Assembly: GCA_013359255.1 (NCBI GenBank)
Contig: JABWCF010000002.1
Location: 62,001 to 126,000 of the forward strand
DNA length: 64,000 nucleotides
Origin: Flavobacteriales bacterium
GTDB lineage: Bacteria > Bacteroidota > Bacteroidia > Flavobacteriales_E > Vicingaceae
Direction: 5' to 3'
A program made the position numbers and the translations under genes. Positions 18,250 to 25,798 of this stretch are shown piece after piece. Under the pieces are notes generated by a model that was not told the DNA's origin, searched no databases, and saw only the letters and a list, made by a program, of their open reading frames with translations. The first letter of the stretch is position 1. Every line of letters starts with the position of its first letter.

Positions 18250-19278
18250 TTAAGATTTTGTTATTTCGCCACTTATAGAGGTAACAAACTTTTTTTTCAA
18301 TTGGGTATAAGAAAGTTGAAATACAAGCAGATGCATTAGTTTCGTAATTGCGGCTTCGAAGGTAATATCATTTCCTCCAATGATTCCTAGTTTTTTTAAT
18401 TCGGTACTGGTTTGGTATTTTCCTTGTTCAACACTTCCTGCTATGCATTGCGTAACATTTACAATGATCTTTCCCTCATGAATGGCTTTTTTGAAGAGGT
18501 TTAATAACCATTTTTCGGTAGGGGCATTCCCCGATCCGAAAGTTTCTAGAATAATGGCTTTAGTATGGTGGGCATTTAAAACACTTCTTACATAATTCTC
18601 TGTTATTCCGGGGAACATTTTGAGTACCGCAATGTTTGAATTGGTTTGGTAATGAACATTGAGTTTTTTATTATTTGGTTTTCTTATATATTCGTGATTA
18701 AACTTAAGGTGTACGCCTGCTTCGGCAAGTTTTGGGTAGTTTGGCGAGGCAAAAGCCTGAAAATGTTCTGCATTTACTTTTTTGGTGCGATTTCCACGGT
18801 AAAGGGCATATTCAAAATAAATGGCAACTTCGGGCACAACGGGTTTTCCGTTTTGTTTGGCTGCTGCAATTTCTATGGCTGTAATAATGTTTTCTTTTCC
18901 ATCGGTACGTATGGTTCCAATAGGCAACTGTGAGCCGGTTAGAATAACCGGCTTGTTTAAATTTTCGAGCATAAAACTTAATGCCGATGCGGTGTATGCC
19001 ATGGTATCTGAGCCGTGCAGAATAACAAAACCATCGTATTTATCGTAATTTTTTTCTACAATTTTTACCAAATCGCTCCAAATGCTTGGATTCATGTTAG
19101 AAGAATCAATAGGCTTGGCAAATGAAAAACTATCAAGTTTTATTTTAAACTTTTTTAATTCGGGTATTTCTTTCGATAAATTTTTAAAATTAAAGGGTTT
19201 TAGTATGCCGCTTAAAGGGTCTGATACCATGCCTATAGTGCCTCCGGTATAGATGATGAGTACTGATGAATTTTTCAT
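18250..19278 (-). CDS. ansA: Type I L-asparaginase
   Basis: 342-residue cytoplasmic asparaginase (L-asparagine to aspartate and ammonia). First catalytic motif TGGTIG (11-16, nucleophile Thr14), second motif LHGSDTM (His88-Thr92), and LTGSQLPIG and GSGNAP segments typical of type I enzymes. There is no signal peptide, as expected for the cytoplasmic type. Its ATG overlaps the TatD stop by 4 nt, so the two genes are coupled. Confidence 0.92.
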   Translation of the reverse strand: MKNSSVLIIYTGGTIGMVSDPLSGILKPFNFKNLSKEIPELKKFKIKLDSFSFAKPIDSSNMNPSIWSDLVKIVEKNYDKYDGFVILHGSDTMAYTASALSFMLENLNKPVILTGSQLPIGTIRTDGKENIITAIEIAAAKQNGKPVVPEVAIYFEYALYRGNRTKKVNAEHFQAFASPNYPKLAEAGVHLKFNHEYIRKPNNKKLNVHYQTNSNIAVLKMFPGITENYVRSVLNAHHTKAIILETFGSGNAPTEKWLLNLFKKAIHEGKIIVNVTQCIAGSVEQGKYQTSTELKKLGIIGGNDITFEAAITKLMHLLVFQLSYTQLKKKFVTSISGEITKS

Positions 19279-20048
19279 TTTATTCCAAAAATATTTAATG
19301 CATTATCGCTTGTTTTTTCGGCAATTACTTTGAAGGGAACATCAAAAATATCGGCCATTTTTTTTGCTATTTCGGTAATATATGCAGGCTCATTTCTTTT
19401 GCCTCGGTGAGGAACGGGAGCAAGGTAGGGTGAATCGGTTTCTAATACCATTTTTTCTAGTGGAATAGTTTTAATTACCTCATCTAAGCCGCTGTTTTTG
19501 TATGTAAGAACTCCACCAATGCCCAGCAAAAAATGATGGTATCCTAAAATATGTTTTGCCTGTTCGGCATTTCCGTTAAAACAATGAAAAATTCCTTTCA
19601 GGTTTTCATCGTCTAGTTCGTCTATTATTTCCAATATTTCGTTAAAAGCATTTCGGCAGTGTATAATCAAGGGTAATTGATATTCTTTTGCCCATTGTAT
19701 TTGTATTCTAAAGGATTGTTTTTGCTGTTCTATAAAAGTTTTATCCCAATATAAATCGATTCCTGTTTCGCCAATACCGTAGTATTTGTTGGTGTTTAAA
19801 AGATTTTTCATTTTTTCAAGCACCTCTAAATAATTTTCTTTTACCGAGCAGGGGTGTAGTCCCATCATGGGGAAACAATGGTTTGGGAAAAAACTAGATA
19901 ATTGGTGCATTCCATCAATGGAATCCGCATCTATATTGGGAAGAAATAGGTGTTTTACTCCTGCGTGGATAGCTCGTTCTATAGCTTCGGTGCGGTCGTG
20001 GGTAAATTGTTTGGAATATAAATGTGTGTGGGTATCGGCCAATACCAT
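19275..20048 (-). CDS. TatD-family metal-dependent hydrolase
   Basis: 257-residue TIM-barrel hydrolase/DNase of the TatD family. Metal site: DTHTHLY near the N-terminus (His7, His9), GETGIDLYWD, IHCRNAF, FHCFNGN and ETDSPYLAP. The start is ATG 20048. The frame can be extended to 20117, but that would run over the divergent glycosyltransferase start and upstream of the promoter box at 20070-20063. TatD proteins have 3'-5' exonuclease activity in some species; the cellular role here is unknown. Operon with asparaginase. Confidence 0.9.
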   Translation of the reverse strand: MVLADTHTHLYSKQFTHDRTEAIERAIHAGVKHLFLPNIDADSIDGMHQLSSFFPNHCFPMMGLHPCSVKENYLEVLEKMKNLLNTNKYYGIGETGIDLYWDKTFIEQQKQSFRIQIQWAKEYQLPLIIHCRNAFNEILEIIDELDDENLKGIFHCFNGNAEQAKHILGYHHFLLGIGGVLTYKNSGLDEVIKTIPLEKMVLETDSPYLAPVPHRGKRNEPAYITEIAKKMADIFDVPFKVIAEKTSDNALNIFGIK

Positions 20049-20062
20049 TAAAAAAATTTTGC

Positions 20063-20107
20063 CAAAAGTAAGAAACGAATTGATAGTTGACGAATACATT
20101 ATCTTTG
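20063..20107. promoter_or_regulatory. Divergent promoters of tatD-like and glycosyltransferase genes
   Basis: Minus-strand TACTTTTG (20070-20063) lies 14 nt before the TatD ATG. Plus-strand TATCTTTG (20100-20107) lies 4 nt before the glycosyltransferase ATG, with TTG at 20080-20082 as a possible -33 (17-nt spacer). Both match TAnnTTTG. The 63-nt gap leaves room only for very short leaders. Confidence 0.5.
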
Positions 20108-20111
20108 TGAA

Positions 20112-21125
20112 ATGCAAACGGAAAGGAAGCCTATAAAAGTACTGGTTTTACGTTTTAGTTCTATTGGCGATATTGTGCTTACTACTCCCGTTGTTCGATG
20201 CCTTAAAAAACAATTGCCCCAAGGTTCTGAAGTGCATTTTTTAACAAAAAACGGTTTTACCGATTTTCTTAAAAACAACCCTCATATTTCTAAACTATAC
20301 GGAATAAATAAAAAGGTTTCCGAAATACTACCTGAGCTTAAAAACGAACGGTACGATGTGGTTATCGATTTACATAAAAACATCAGAACCCTGCAAGTTA
20401 AAACAGCATTAAAAATTAAATCGCACACCTTCAAGAAATTAAATATCGAAAAATGGATTTATGTAAACTTTAAATGGAATTTATTGCCCAACACTCATAT
20501 TGTGGATCGTTATTTTGAAGCTGTAAAACCTCTAGGTGTAATAAACGATAACAAGGGTTTAGATTATTTTATACCTAAAAACGAAGAAATATCAATTACG
20601 CATTTACCCGAAAATTTTAAAAATGGTTTTATTGCTTTTACGGTAGGGGCAAAGTTTGCAAGCAAATCGATGCCAAGCAATAAAATAATTTCTCTTTGTC
20701 AAAAAATGCCTTTACCGGTTGTATTATTGGGTGGCAAAGAAGATGGGGCAAAAGCCGAAAAAATAAGTAGTGCTTGCAGAAACGCGGTTTATAATGCCTG
20801 TGGCAAATATAATTTAAACGGCTCGGCCTCTATCTTAAAACTATCTCAATTGGTAGTTGCCCATGATACGGGTTTAATGCATATTGCGGCAGCTTTTAAT
20901 AAAAAAATTATCTCGATTTGGGGCAGTACGGTTCCGCAGTTTGGTATGTATCCTTATGTGCCTCAAACTTCCGATAATATTTTTATTGCAGAGGTGAATC
21001 ATTTATCTTGCCGGCCTTGTTCTAAAATTGGTTTTGATACTTGCCCTAAGAAACATTTCAGATGCATGATGCAACAAAACGAAGACGAGATTGTTTCTGT
21101 TGTTAATAGGTTTTTAAGTAAATAA
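20112..21125 (+). CDS. Glycosyltransferase family 9 (heptosyltransferase-like)
   Basis: 337-residue GT-B fold enzyme of family GT9 (ADP-heptose:LPS heptosyltransferase type). N-terminal signature VLVLRFSSIGDIVLTTPVVR and C-terminal donor-binding segment VVAHDTGLMHIAAAFNKKIISIWG. Likely adds a sugar to the lipopolysaccharide core on the cytoplasmic side of the inner membrane; donor not certain. It begins 4 nt after a -7 box and is followed after 1 nt by an outer-membrane beta-barrel gene. Confidence 0.9.
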   Translation: MQTERKPIKVLVLRFSSIGDIVLTTPVVRCLKKQLPQGSEVHFLTKNGFTDFLKNNPHISKLYGINKKVSEILPELKNERYDVVIDLHKNIRTLQVKTALKIKSHTFKKLNIEKWIYVNFKWNLLPNTHIVDRYFEAVKPLGVINDNKGLDYFIPKNEEISITHLPENFKNGFIAFTVGAKFASKSMPSNKIISLCQKMPLPVVLLGGKEDGAKAEKISSACRNAVYNACGKYNLNGSASILKLSQLVVAHDTGLMHIAAAFNKKIISIWGSTVPQFGMYPYVPQTSDNIFIAEVNHLSCRPCSKIGFDTCPKKHFRCMMQQNEDEIVSVVNRFLSK

Positions 21126-21126
21126 T

Positions 21127-21960
21127 ATGAGAAATTGTTTTTTGGTATTTCTTATTGCACTTCCTGTTATTCTTTTTTCGCAGAGCGAAAATCAAAATGA
21201 AAAAGGAAAATTTTTTGCATACTGGGGCTACAATAGGGCATGGTATTCCACTTCCGATATTCATTTAAAAGGCAGCGATTATAATTTTACTCTTTATAAT
21301 GTGGAGGCTAAAGATCGTCCAAGTAAATTTTCTTTTCACGATTATGTAAGTCCGCAACGTATATGGATACCACAATATAATTATCGCGTAGGGTATTTTT
21401 TTCATAAAAACTATAGCATTTCACTGGGTTTAGACCACATGAAGTACGTAATGATTAAAAATCAGGAATTGGAAGTTTCGGGAACCATTGATTCTACCCG
21501 ATCTAAACAGTACCAAGGAAATTACAATAAAGAGAAAGTAGTGATAGCCCCCGATTTTTTATTGTTTGAACACACCGATGGCCTAAATTATCTGTCTATA
21601 GATGTAGACCGCTTTGATCAATTATTTGCAATAAAAAACAAATTTCGTTTTTACTTATCCGAGGGGCTTAATGCCGGACCGGTTATACCACGTACCGATG
21701 TGCGTTTGTTTACCGAAGGATTAAATAATAAATTTCATTTGGCAGGTGTAGGAGTAGGCTTAAAAGCGGGTTTGCATATTACCGTGTTTGAAAGGTTTTT
21801 TGTTCGTTCCGATGTAAAATATGGGTATATTACCTTGCCCAATGTGTTAACAACTGGTAAAAAAGAAGACAGAGCCAAACATCATTTTACTTTTTTTCAG
21901 TACTATATAGTGGCAGGAATAAATTTTCATTTTCCTCCTAAAAAAACAATGAAAGAGTAA
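21127..21960 (+). CDS. Predicted outer-membrane beta-barrel protein
   Basis: 277-residue protein with a signal peptide (MRNCFLVFLIALPVILFSQ) and alternating hydrophobic/aromatic strands typical of a small barrel (YNYRVGYFFHKNYSISLG, VGVGLKAGLHITVFERFF, FFQYYIVAGINFHF). I do not recognise a named family. It starts 1 nt after the glycosyltransferase stop, so it is translationally linked to an envelope-sugar gene. No T9SS sorting domain. Confidence 0.75.
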   Translation: MRNCFLVFLIALPVILFSQSENQNEKGKFFAYWGYNRAWYSTSDIHLKGSDYNFTLYNVEAKDRPSKFSFHDYVSPQRIWIPQYNYRVGYFFHKNYSISLGLDHMKYVMIKNQELEVSGTIDSTRSKQYQGNYNKEKVVIAPDFLLFEHTDGLNYLSIDVDRFDQLFAIKNKFRFYLSEGLNAGPVIPRTDVRLFTEGLNNKFHLAGVGVGLKAGLHITVFERFFVRSDVKYGYITLPNVLTTGKKEDRAKHHFTFFQYYIVAGINFHFPPKKTMKE

Positions 21961-22064
21961 AGACAATTACTATTTCATTGTAGTAACTAATGGCTATTTT
22001 CTAACGATTAATAACAAATTTTCAATGCCTATTTACTTAATCACAAAGTATACAAAGGGCAAGT

Positions 22065-22723
22065 TTACTCTACCATAATTTTTTGGCTGTATATTCCAAT
22101 TTTAATAAAGTACATTCCCTTGGAATATCCGGTTAAATTTAGGATTAAGGTATTACGCCATTATCTTGCCGTAAATTTACTTGTATATGGTAAGTTAATG
22201 CTACAAATTTTACCAGATACCCTTTATCGCCTGTGGTTTCGTACATCTCTAACAAGGCATTGAGTACATCAGCATACCTATCGCCTAAGCGGTTGTTTAG
22301 GGTGGAATCGATCTTTATTATTGGGGAAGCGGTGTCTCTGTAAAGATATTGTCAACTATAGAAATAATTATAATCTGATAAGTAATCGAAGTTTTCTTTT
22401 TTACATATTACTCAATATTTTTATTTCAGTTTTCTTGTTTAATTCTCTTACTCACAGATTCCGAAACAAGTTTGGAATGACCTCTTTTATATTTTTTTGG
22501 ATTTGCCCTATTACTTGAAAATTACAAGTGGGGTTGTTAGTACCTACGCCTACAAAACCTGTATCGGGCAGGGTGTTGGGCAGGTTTTGGCTAATGGCCG
22601 AAAGGGTAAATATGCTCATAAAAAAGCATAATAAACTAATTTTTAGATAATTGAGGGGGAGGTAAATGTACCCTTGTTGTTTTTGTGTACTTGCATCATA
22701 GTTTTTTTGTGTACTTGCATCAT
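22065..22723 (-). pseudogene. Decayed gene for a T9SS-sorted secreted protein
   Basis: No intact gene fills 21961-22883, but the minus strand holds ordered fragments. From the N-terminal side: a start at 22723 (MQVHKNNKGTFTSP); a run of five C (22659-22655 on this strand) where one extra C would restore the frame to LNYLKISLLCFFMSIFTLSAISQ, a signal peptide; then LPDTGFVGVGTNNPTCNFQVIG, a typical start of Bacteroidota surface proteins. Next is an unrelated-looking gap, then an open stretch around 22350-22150 (NNRLGDRYADVLNALLEMYE) ending in a stop, and finally NLTGYSKGMYFIKIGIYSQK with a stop at 22065, the end of a T9SS sorting domain. At least two frame breaks and large loss of the middle are needed. 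Confidence 0.75.
22458..22478. repeat. Short palindrome, possible dispersed intergenic repeat
   Basis: ATTCCGAAAC and GTTTGGAAT form an imperfect inverted repeat with a 2-nt centre, inside the decayed gene. Translated it gives a GHSKLVSES-like peptide; from memory, similar peptides appear in spurious ORFs of many Bacteroidota genomes and mark a dispersed repeat. Only one copy was found here. Confidence 0.4.
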
Positions 22724-22727
22724 AGTT
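22680..22727. repeat. 24-bp tandem duplication
   Basis: Two adjacent perfect 24-bp copies (core TGTACTTGCATCATAG) at the 5' end of the decayed T9SS gene. On the minus strand each copy contains ATGATGCAAGTACAC, so the duplication keeps frame and would add eight codons. Confidence 0.9.
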
Positions 22728-22883
22728 TTAGGGTTTGGTGCAGCTAAAGGGAAAGAATTATTTTTGAGAATGGCAAATTGTTTAATGTGATAATGGGAGA
22801 GAAAGCTATTTTTTATAAACGAAACACTCAGAAACTCATTTCACACATTTAAAAATTTAAGATTTCAAAATCTCAAATTTATT

Positions 22884-23396
22884 TTACTTTCCAAACAAGG
22901 CTTTTAGTTCAGTAGCCTCTTCGGGTTTCATTTTACCGGCCAATATTAAGCTAAGTTGTTTTCTGCGTAATGCGGCATCGAAGCGTTCTTTTTCCTCATT
23001 GGTTTCGGGTAATAATTCCGGAACTTCAATGGGTTTTCCGATTTGGTCTACCGCTACAAAAGTATAAATAGCACTATTGCATTTAATTCTATTACCCGAG
23101 CGAAAATCTTCTACAAAAACATCGATATATACTTCCATGGAAGAGGTAAACGCTCTGGAAATTTTTGCTTCAAGAGTAACCACATCGCCCAGTTTAATGG
23201 GTTGTCCGAAAGAAACATTGTTTACCGAGGCGGTAACTACAATTCTGCGGCAATGCCTATGGGCAGCAATGGCTGCAGCAATATCCATCCAATGCAACAA
23301 TCGTCCGCCCATTAAATTTCCGAGTGTATTGGTATCGTTGGGCAGAACAATTTCTGTCATTACGGTTTGCGATTCTTTTGGGGTTTTTGCTTTCAT
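22884..23396 (-). CDS. Acyl-CoA thioesterase (hotdog fold)
   Basis: 170-residue acyl-CoA thioesterase of the YciA/BFIT-like hotdog family. Signature PNDTNTLGNLMGGRLLHWMDI with the catalytic-type Asn/Asp, followed by VTASVNNVSFGQPIKLGD. Cleaves acyl-CoA to free acid and CoA; chain-length preference not predictable. It is downstream of the ThiF-rhodanese gene with 9 nt between, so it is probably the second gene of that operon. Cytoplasmic. Confidence 0.9.
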   Translation of the reverse strand: MKAKTPKESQTVMTEIVLPNDTNTLGNLMGGRLLHWMDIAAAIAAHRHCRRIVVTASVNNVSFGQPIKLGDVVTLEAKISRAFTSSMEVYIDVFVEDFRSGNRIKCNSAIYTFVAVDQIGKPIEVPELLPETNEEKERFDAALRRKQLSLILAGKMKPEEATELKALFGK

Positions 23397-23405
23397 GTGG
23401 TTAAG

Positions 23406-24542
23406 TTAAATAAAGGGTAACTTGTTGTCAATTTCTTTTGCCCAGGCACTTATTCCGCCTTTTAAATTGTATGTGTTAGTGAAGCCTTGTTCCTGCAAAA
23501 ATTCAATTACTTTAGCACTGCGTATTCCGCTGCGACAATATACAATTACGGGAACATCTTTTTTTATTTTGTTTAGATTAAGAGGTATCGTGTTCATAGG
23601 AATAAAATCACCACCGATGTGTGCTGCTTCTCTTTCTGCTGGTTCGCGTACATCGAGCAATTGAAGAGGTTGTTTGGTATCGAGTTTCTGTTTTAGTTCC
23701 TGTGTGCTTATTTCTTTAATGGTATCGTTGGTGGGGGTATTGCAAAATAATTCGTAATCGATTAAGGTTTTTTGGGTGGGTTTTTCTCCGTTTAAAGGAT
23801 TTTGTGGGTTTTTATTTATTTTCATTACCCTGTTTTGCATGGAAAGAGTATCTAAGATGAACATTTTGCCGGAAAGAGGTTCTCCTATGCCTGTAATTAC
23901 TTTAATAATTTCACTGGCTTGCATGGCTCCAATAATACCAGGTAAAACTCCCAATACGCCTGCTTCGGCACAGTTCGGAACTGCCCCCGGGGGTGGGGGA
24001 GAAGGAAAAATATCACGATAGTTTGGTCCGCGAGCACCTTCTTTCTCTAACAAATTAAAAACCGATACTTGCCCTTCGAAGCGGTAAATAGAAGCAAATA
24101 CATTTATTTTTTCGCTTAACACACAGGCATCGTTTACTAAGTAGCGTGTGGCAAAATTGTCGGTTCCATCGGCAACAATATCGTAGTTTTTAATTATTTC
24201 CAAGGCATTGCTGCTGTTAAATCGGGTATTGTAAGTAGTAATTTGTATGTGTGGATTTAGGGCAGTGAGTTTGTTTTTTGCGATTTCGGTTTTAAGCTTA
24301 CCTACCTCACTAGAGGTAAATAATACTTGTCTCTGCAGGTTCGATTCGTCTATGGTATCGTAGTCTACAATACCAATGTTTCCTACCCCTGCAGCTGTAA
24401 GGTAAAGCAGTACCGGAGAGCCCAAGCCTCCTGCACCAATTACCAATACGCGGGCCTTTTTAAGTTTTTCTTGTCCTTTGGTTCCTAATTGCGGAATAAG
24501 CAAATGACGGCTGTATCGTTTTAGTTCATCGGTTGAAAACAT
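23406..24542 (-). CDS. ThiF/MoeB-type adenylyltransferase fused to rhodanese
   Basis: 378-residue E1-like enzyme. Residues ~1-245 are a ThiF/MoeB/HesA adenylation domain (ATP loop VIGAGGLGSP, VDYDTIDESNLQRQ, ADGTDNFATRYLVND, NCAEAGVLGVLPG). Residues ~275-378 are a rhodanese domain with active-site Cys in VIVYCRSGIRSAK. It would adenylate the C-terminal glycine of a ThiS/MoaD-like sulfur carrier and may pass sulfur through the rhodanese. The CxxC pairs that bind zinc in E. coli MoeB are absent; the usual first pair is replaced by GPNYRDIFP. No ThiS or MoaD gene is nearby. Confidence 0.9.
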   Translation of the reverse strand: MFSTDELKRYSRHLLIPQLGTKGQEKLKKARVLVIGAGGLGSPVLLYLTAAGVGNIGIVDYDTIDESNLQRQVLFTSSEVGKLKTEIAKNKLTALNPHIQITTYNTRFNSSNALEIIKNYDIVADGTDNFATRYLVNDACVLSEKINVFASIYRFEGQVSVFNLLEKEGARGPNYRDIFPSPPPPGAVPNCAEAGVLGVLPGIIGAMQASEIIKVITGIGEPLSGKMFILDTLSMQNRVMKINKNPQNPLNGEKPTQKTLIDYELFCNTPTNDTIKEISTQELKQKLDTKQPLQLLDVREPAEREAAHIGGDFIPMNTIPLNLNKIKKDVPVIVYCRSGIRSAKVIEFLQEQGFTNTYNLKGGISAWAKEIDNKLPFI

Positions 24543-24549
24543 ACTGCTG

Positions 24550-24557
24550 CAAAAGTA
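24550..24557 (-). promoter_or_regulatory. Candidate -7 box of the ThiF-rhodanese gene
   Basis: TACTTTTG on the minus strand, 7 nt before the ATG at 24542. It abuts the hairpin at 24557-24585 that ends the upstream gene. Confidence 0.45.
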
Positions 24558-24585
24558 AGAAAGCGGGAGGATTTCCCGCTTTCTT
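24557..24585 (-). terminator. Hairpin terminator of the T9SS cargo gene
   Basis: 12-bp perfect stem (AAGAAAGCGGGA / TCCCGCTTTCTT) with a 5-nt loop, between two genes on the same strand. The T-tract on the minus strand is short (TTACTTTT), so termination may be moderate. Confidence 0.7.
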
Positions 24586-24612
24586 TTAAAAAGGTATTGT
24601 AAAAGATGGGTT

Positions 24613-25599
24613 TTATTCTACCATCAATTTTTTAGTAAAATTTTCTTTTCCATTCGCTATAGAAATAAAGTACATTCCTTTGTTAAGATGGCTAATGTCT
24701 ATGGAGTTGGGTTGGTTTCCATTGGTTTGGTGTAGTAAAACCACTTTGCCAGTAATATCAGAAACAGTAATTTGAGTAGAGGTAGAATTTCCGCATTGAA
24801 CTGTAATATTGTTTTTGGCGGGGTTAGGAAACACGCTAAAAAGATTTTCTTTAGTTGGTTCAACAATCGAATTGCTATTGGGGTCGTGGGTACGTACCAT
24901 TTTTACATTAGTGGTATTACCCATTACAGTTACTACATTATAAATTACCTGAAACAAGGGATGTTTGTATGCAGGGTCCATAAAATTATAAGTGGTAGAA
25001 ACGGTGTTGGTTACCACCGGATTTCCCATAATGTTCATGGAATCATTAATAGTTTGAACCGTTTTAATTCTTAATACACTACCAAAAGAACCAAAAGAGG
25101 TATTTAGAACACCACTAGCATCGGCATCAAAAGTAATAGTTCCTGACCTGTAAATGGTATTACCGCCCGAGGTATATGTAGCTGTAAAATTATCGTTGAA
25201 GCTGGTACCGTAAGAACAAGGGTATTCAAAGAATTTAACGGTGTTTGCATATTGATACGTGGTGGCGGTAGAACCAATACCATCAATAATCATATCGTTG
25301 GCGGTGGTGGTAAAAAAAGTATAATCTTGGTTGTTTTCGGTTGAGGCCAGATTAGAGCTTGTAAAAGTTCCTGAATAAGGAGTAGAAGAGGGGGCTACAT
25401 AGCTCAGGGTATAGGTGGCACTGTCTATTACATTGATGTTCCATACTTGGCTTGTTCCTGCGTTTCCTTCGGAAATACCGGCAGCTTTATGAATTTTTCC
25501 AAAAAAAGAATCGCCCACCTGTGGAGCGTTGTTTATGGTTTGTGCCTCTACCGACAAAACCAATATTGATGATGCAAAAAAAGTGTAAAGTTTTTTCAT
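24613..25599 (-). CDS. T9SS type A sorting domain protein, unknown function
   Basis: 328-residue secreted protein. Signal peptide ~1-19 (ends SVEAQ). The body (~20-245) is rich in Ser, Thr and Asn with beta-strand patterns and contains no domain I recognise. The last ~75 residues form a type A sorting domain (LFSVFPNPAKNNITVQ, ISHLNKGMYFISIANG, ending KKLMVE), so export by T9SS and surface attachment or release are expected. Single gene, with its own terminator and a candidate promoter box at 25632-25625. Confidence 0.85.
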   Translation of the reverse strand: MKKLYTFFASSILVLSVEAQTINNAPQVGDSFFGKIHKAAGISEGNAGTSQVWNINVIDSATYTLSYVAPSSTPYSGTFTSSNLASTENNQDYTFFTTTANDMIIDGIGSTATTYQYANTVKFFEYPCSYGTSFNDNFTATYTSGGNTIYRSGTITFDADASGVLNTSFGSFGSVLRIKTVQTINDSMNIMGNPVVTNTVSTTYNFMDPAYKHPLFQVIYNVVTVMGNTTNVKMVRTHDPNSNSIVEPTKENLFSVFPNPAKNNITVQCGNSTSTQITVSDITGKVVLLHQTNGNQPNSIDISHLNKGMYFISIANGKENFTKKLMVE

Positions 25600-25624
25600 G
25601 TTAACGTTTTTAAGGGTTACAATA

Positions 25625-25632
25625 CAAAGATA
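25625..25632 (-). promoter_or_regulatory. Candidate -7 box of the T9SS cargo gene
   Basis: Reads TATCTTTG on the minus strand, 25 nt before the ATG at 25599. No well-spaced -33 TTG was found. The rest of the gap to 25798 shows nothing else. Confidence 0.4.
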
Positions 25633-25798
25633 CTTTTTAAGTACACAAGTTAAGTACGTATAGATACTTAAAATGGTATTTTGTAGAGAGCTTTTTTAAA
25701 TCCCTTTTTACTGTAAATGTGGCAAAAGGAAAGGGTTTACAGAAAGGTAGTGAGGATGGCCAAGGATTTTAGTAGTATATTTACAGTAGAGATATTTT

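Noticed and set aside
22321-22518. 65-codon plus-strand open frame
   Set aside because: It is antisense to fragments of the decayed T9SS gene, has no family likeness, and contains the palindromic repeat.
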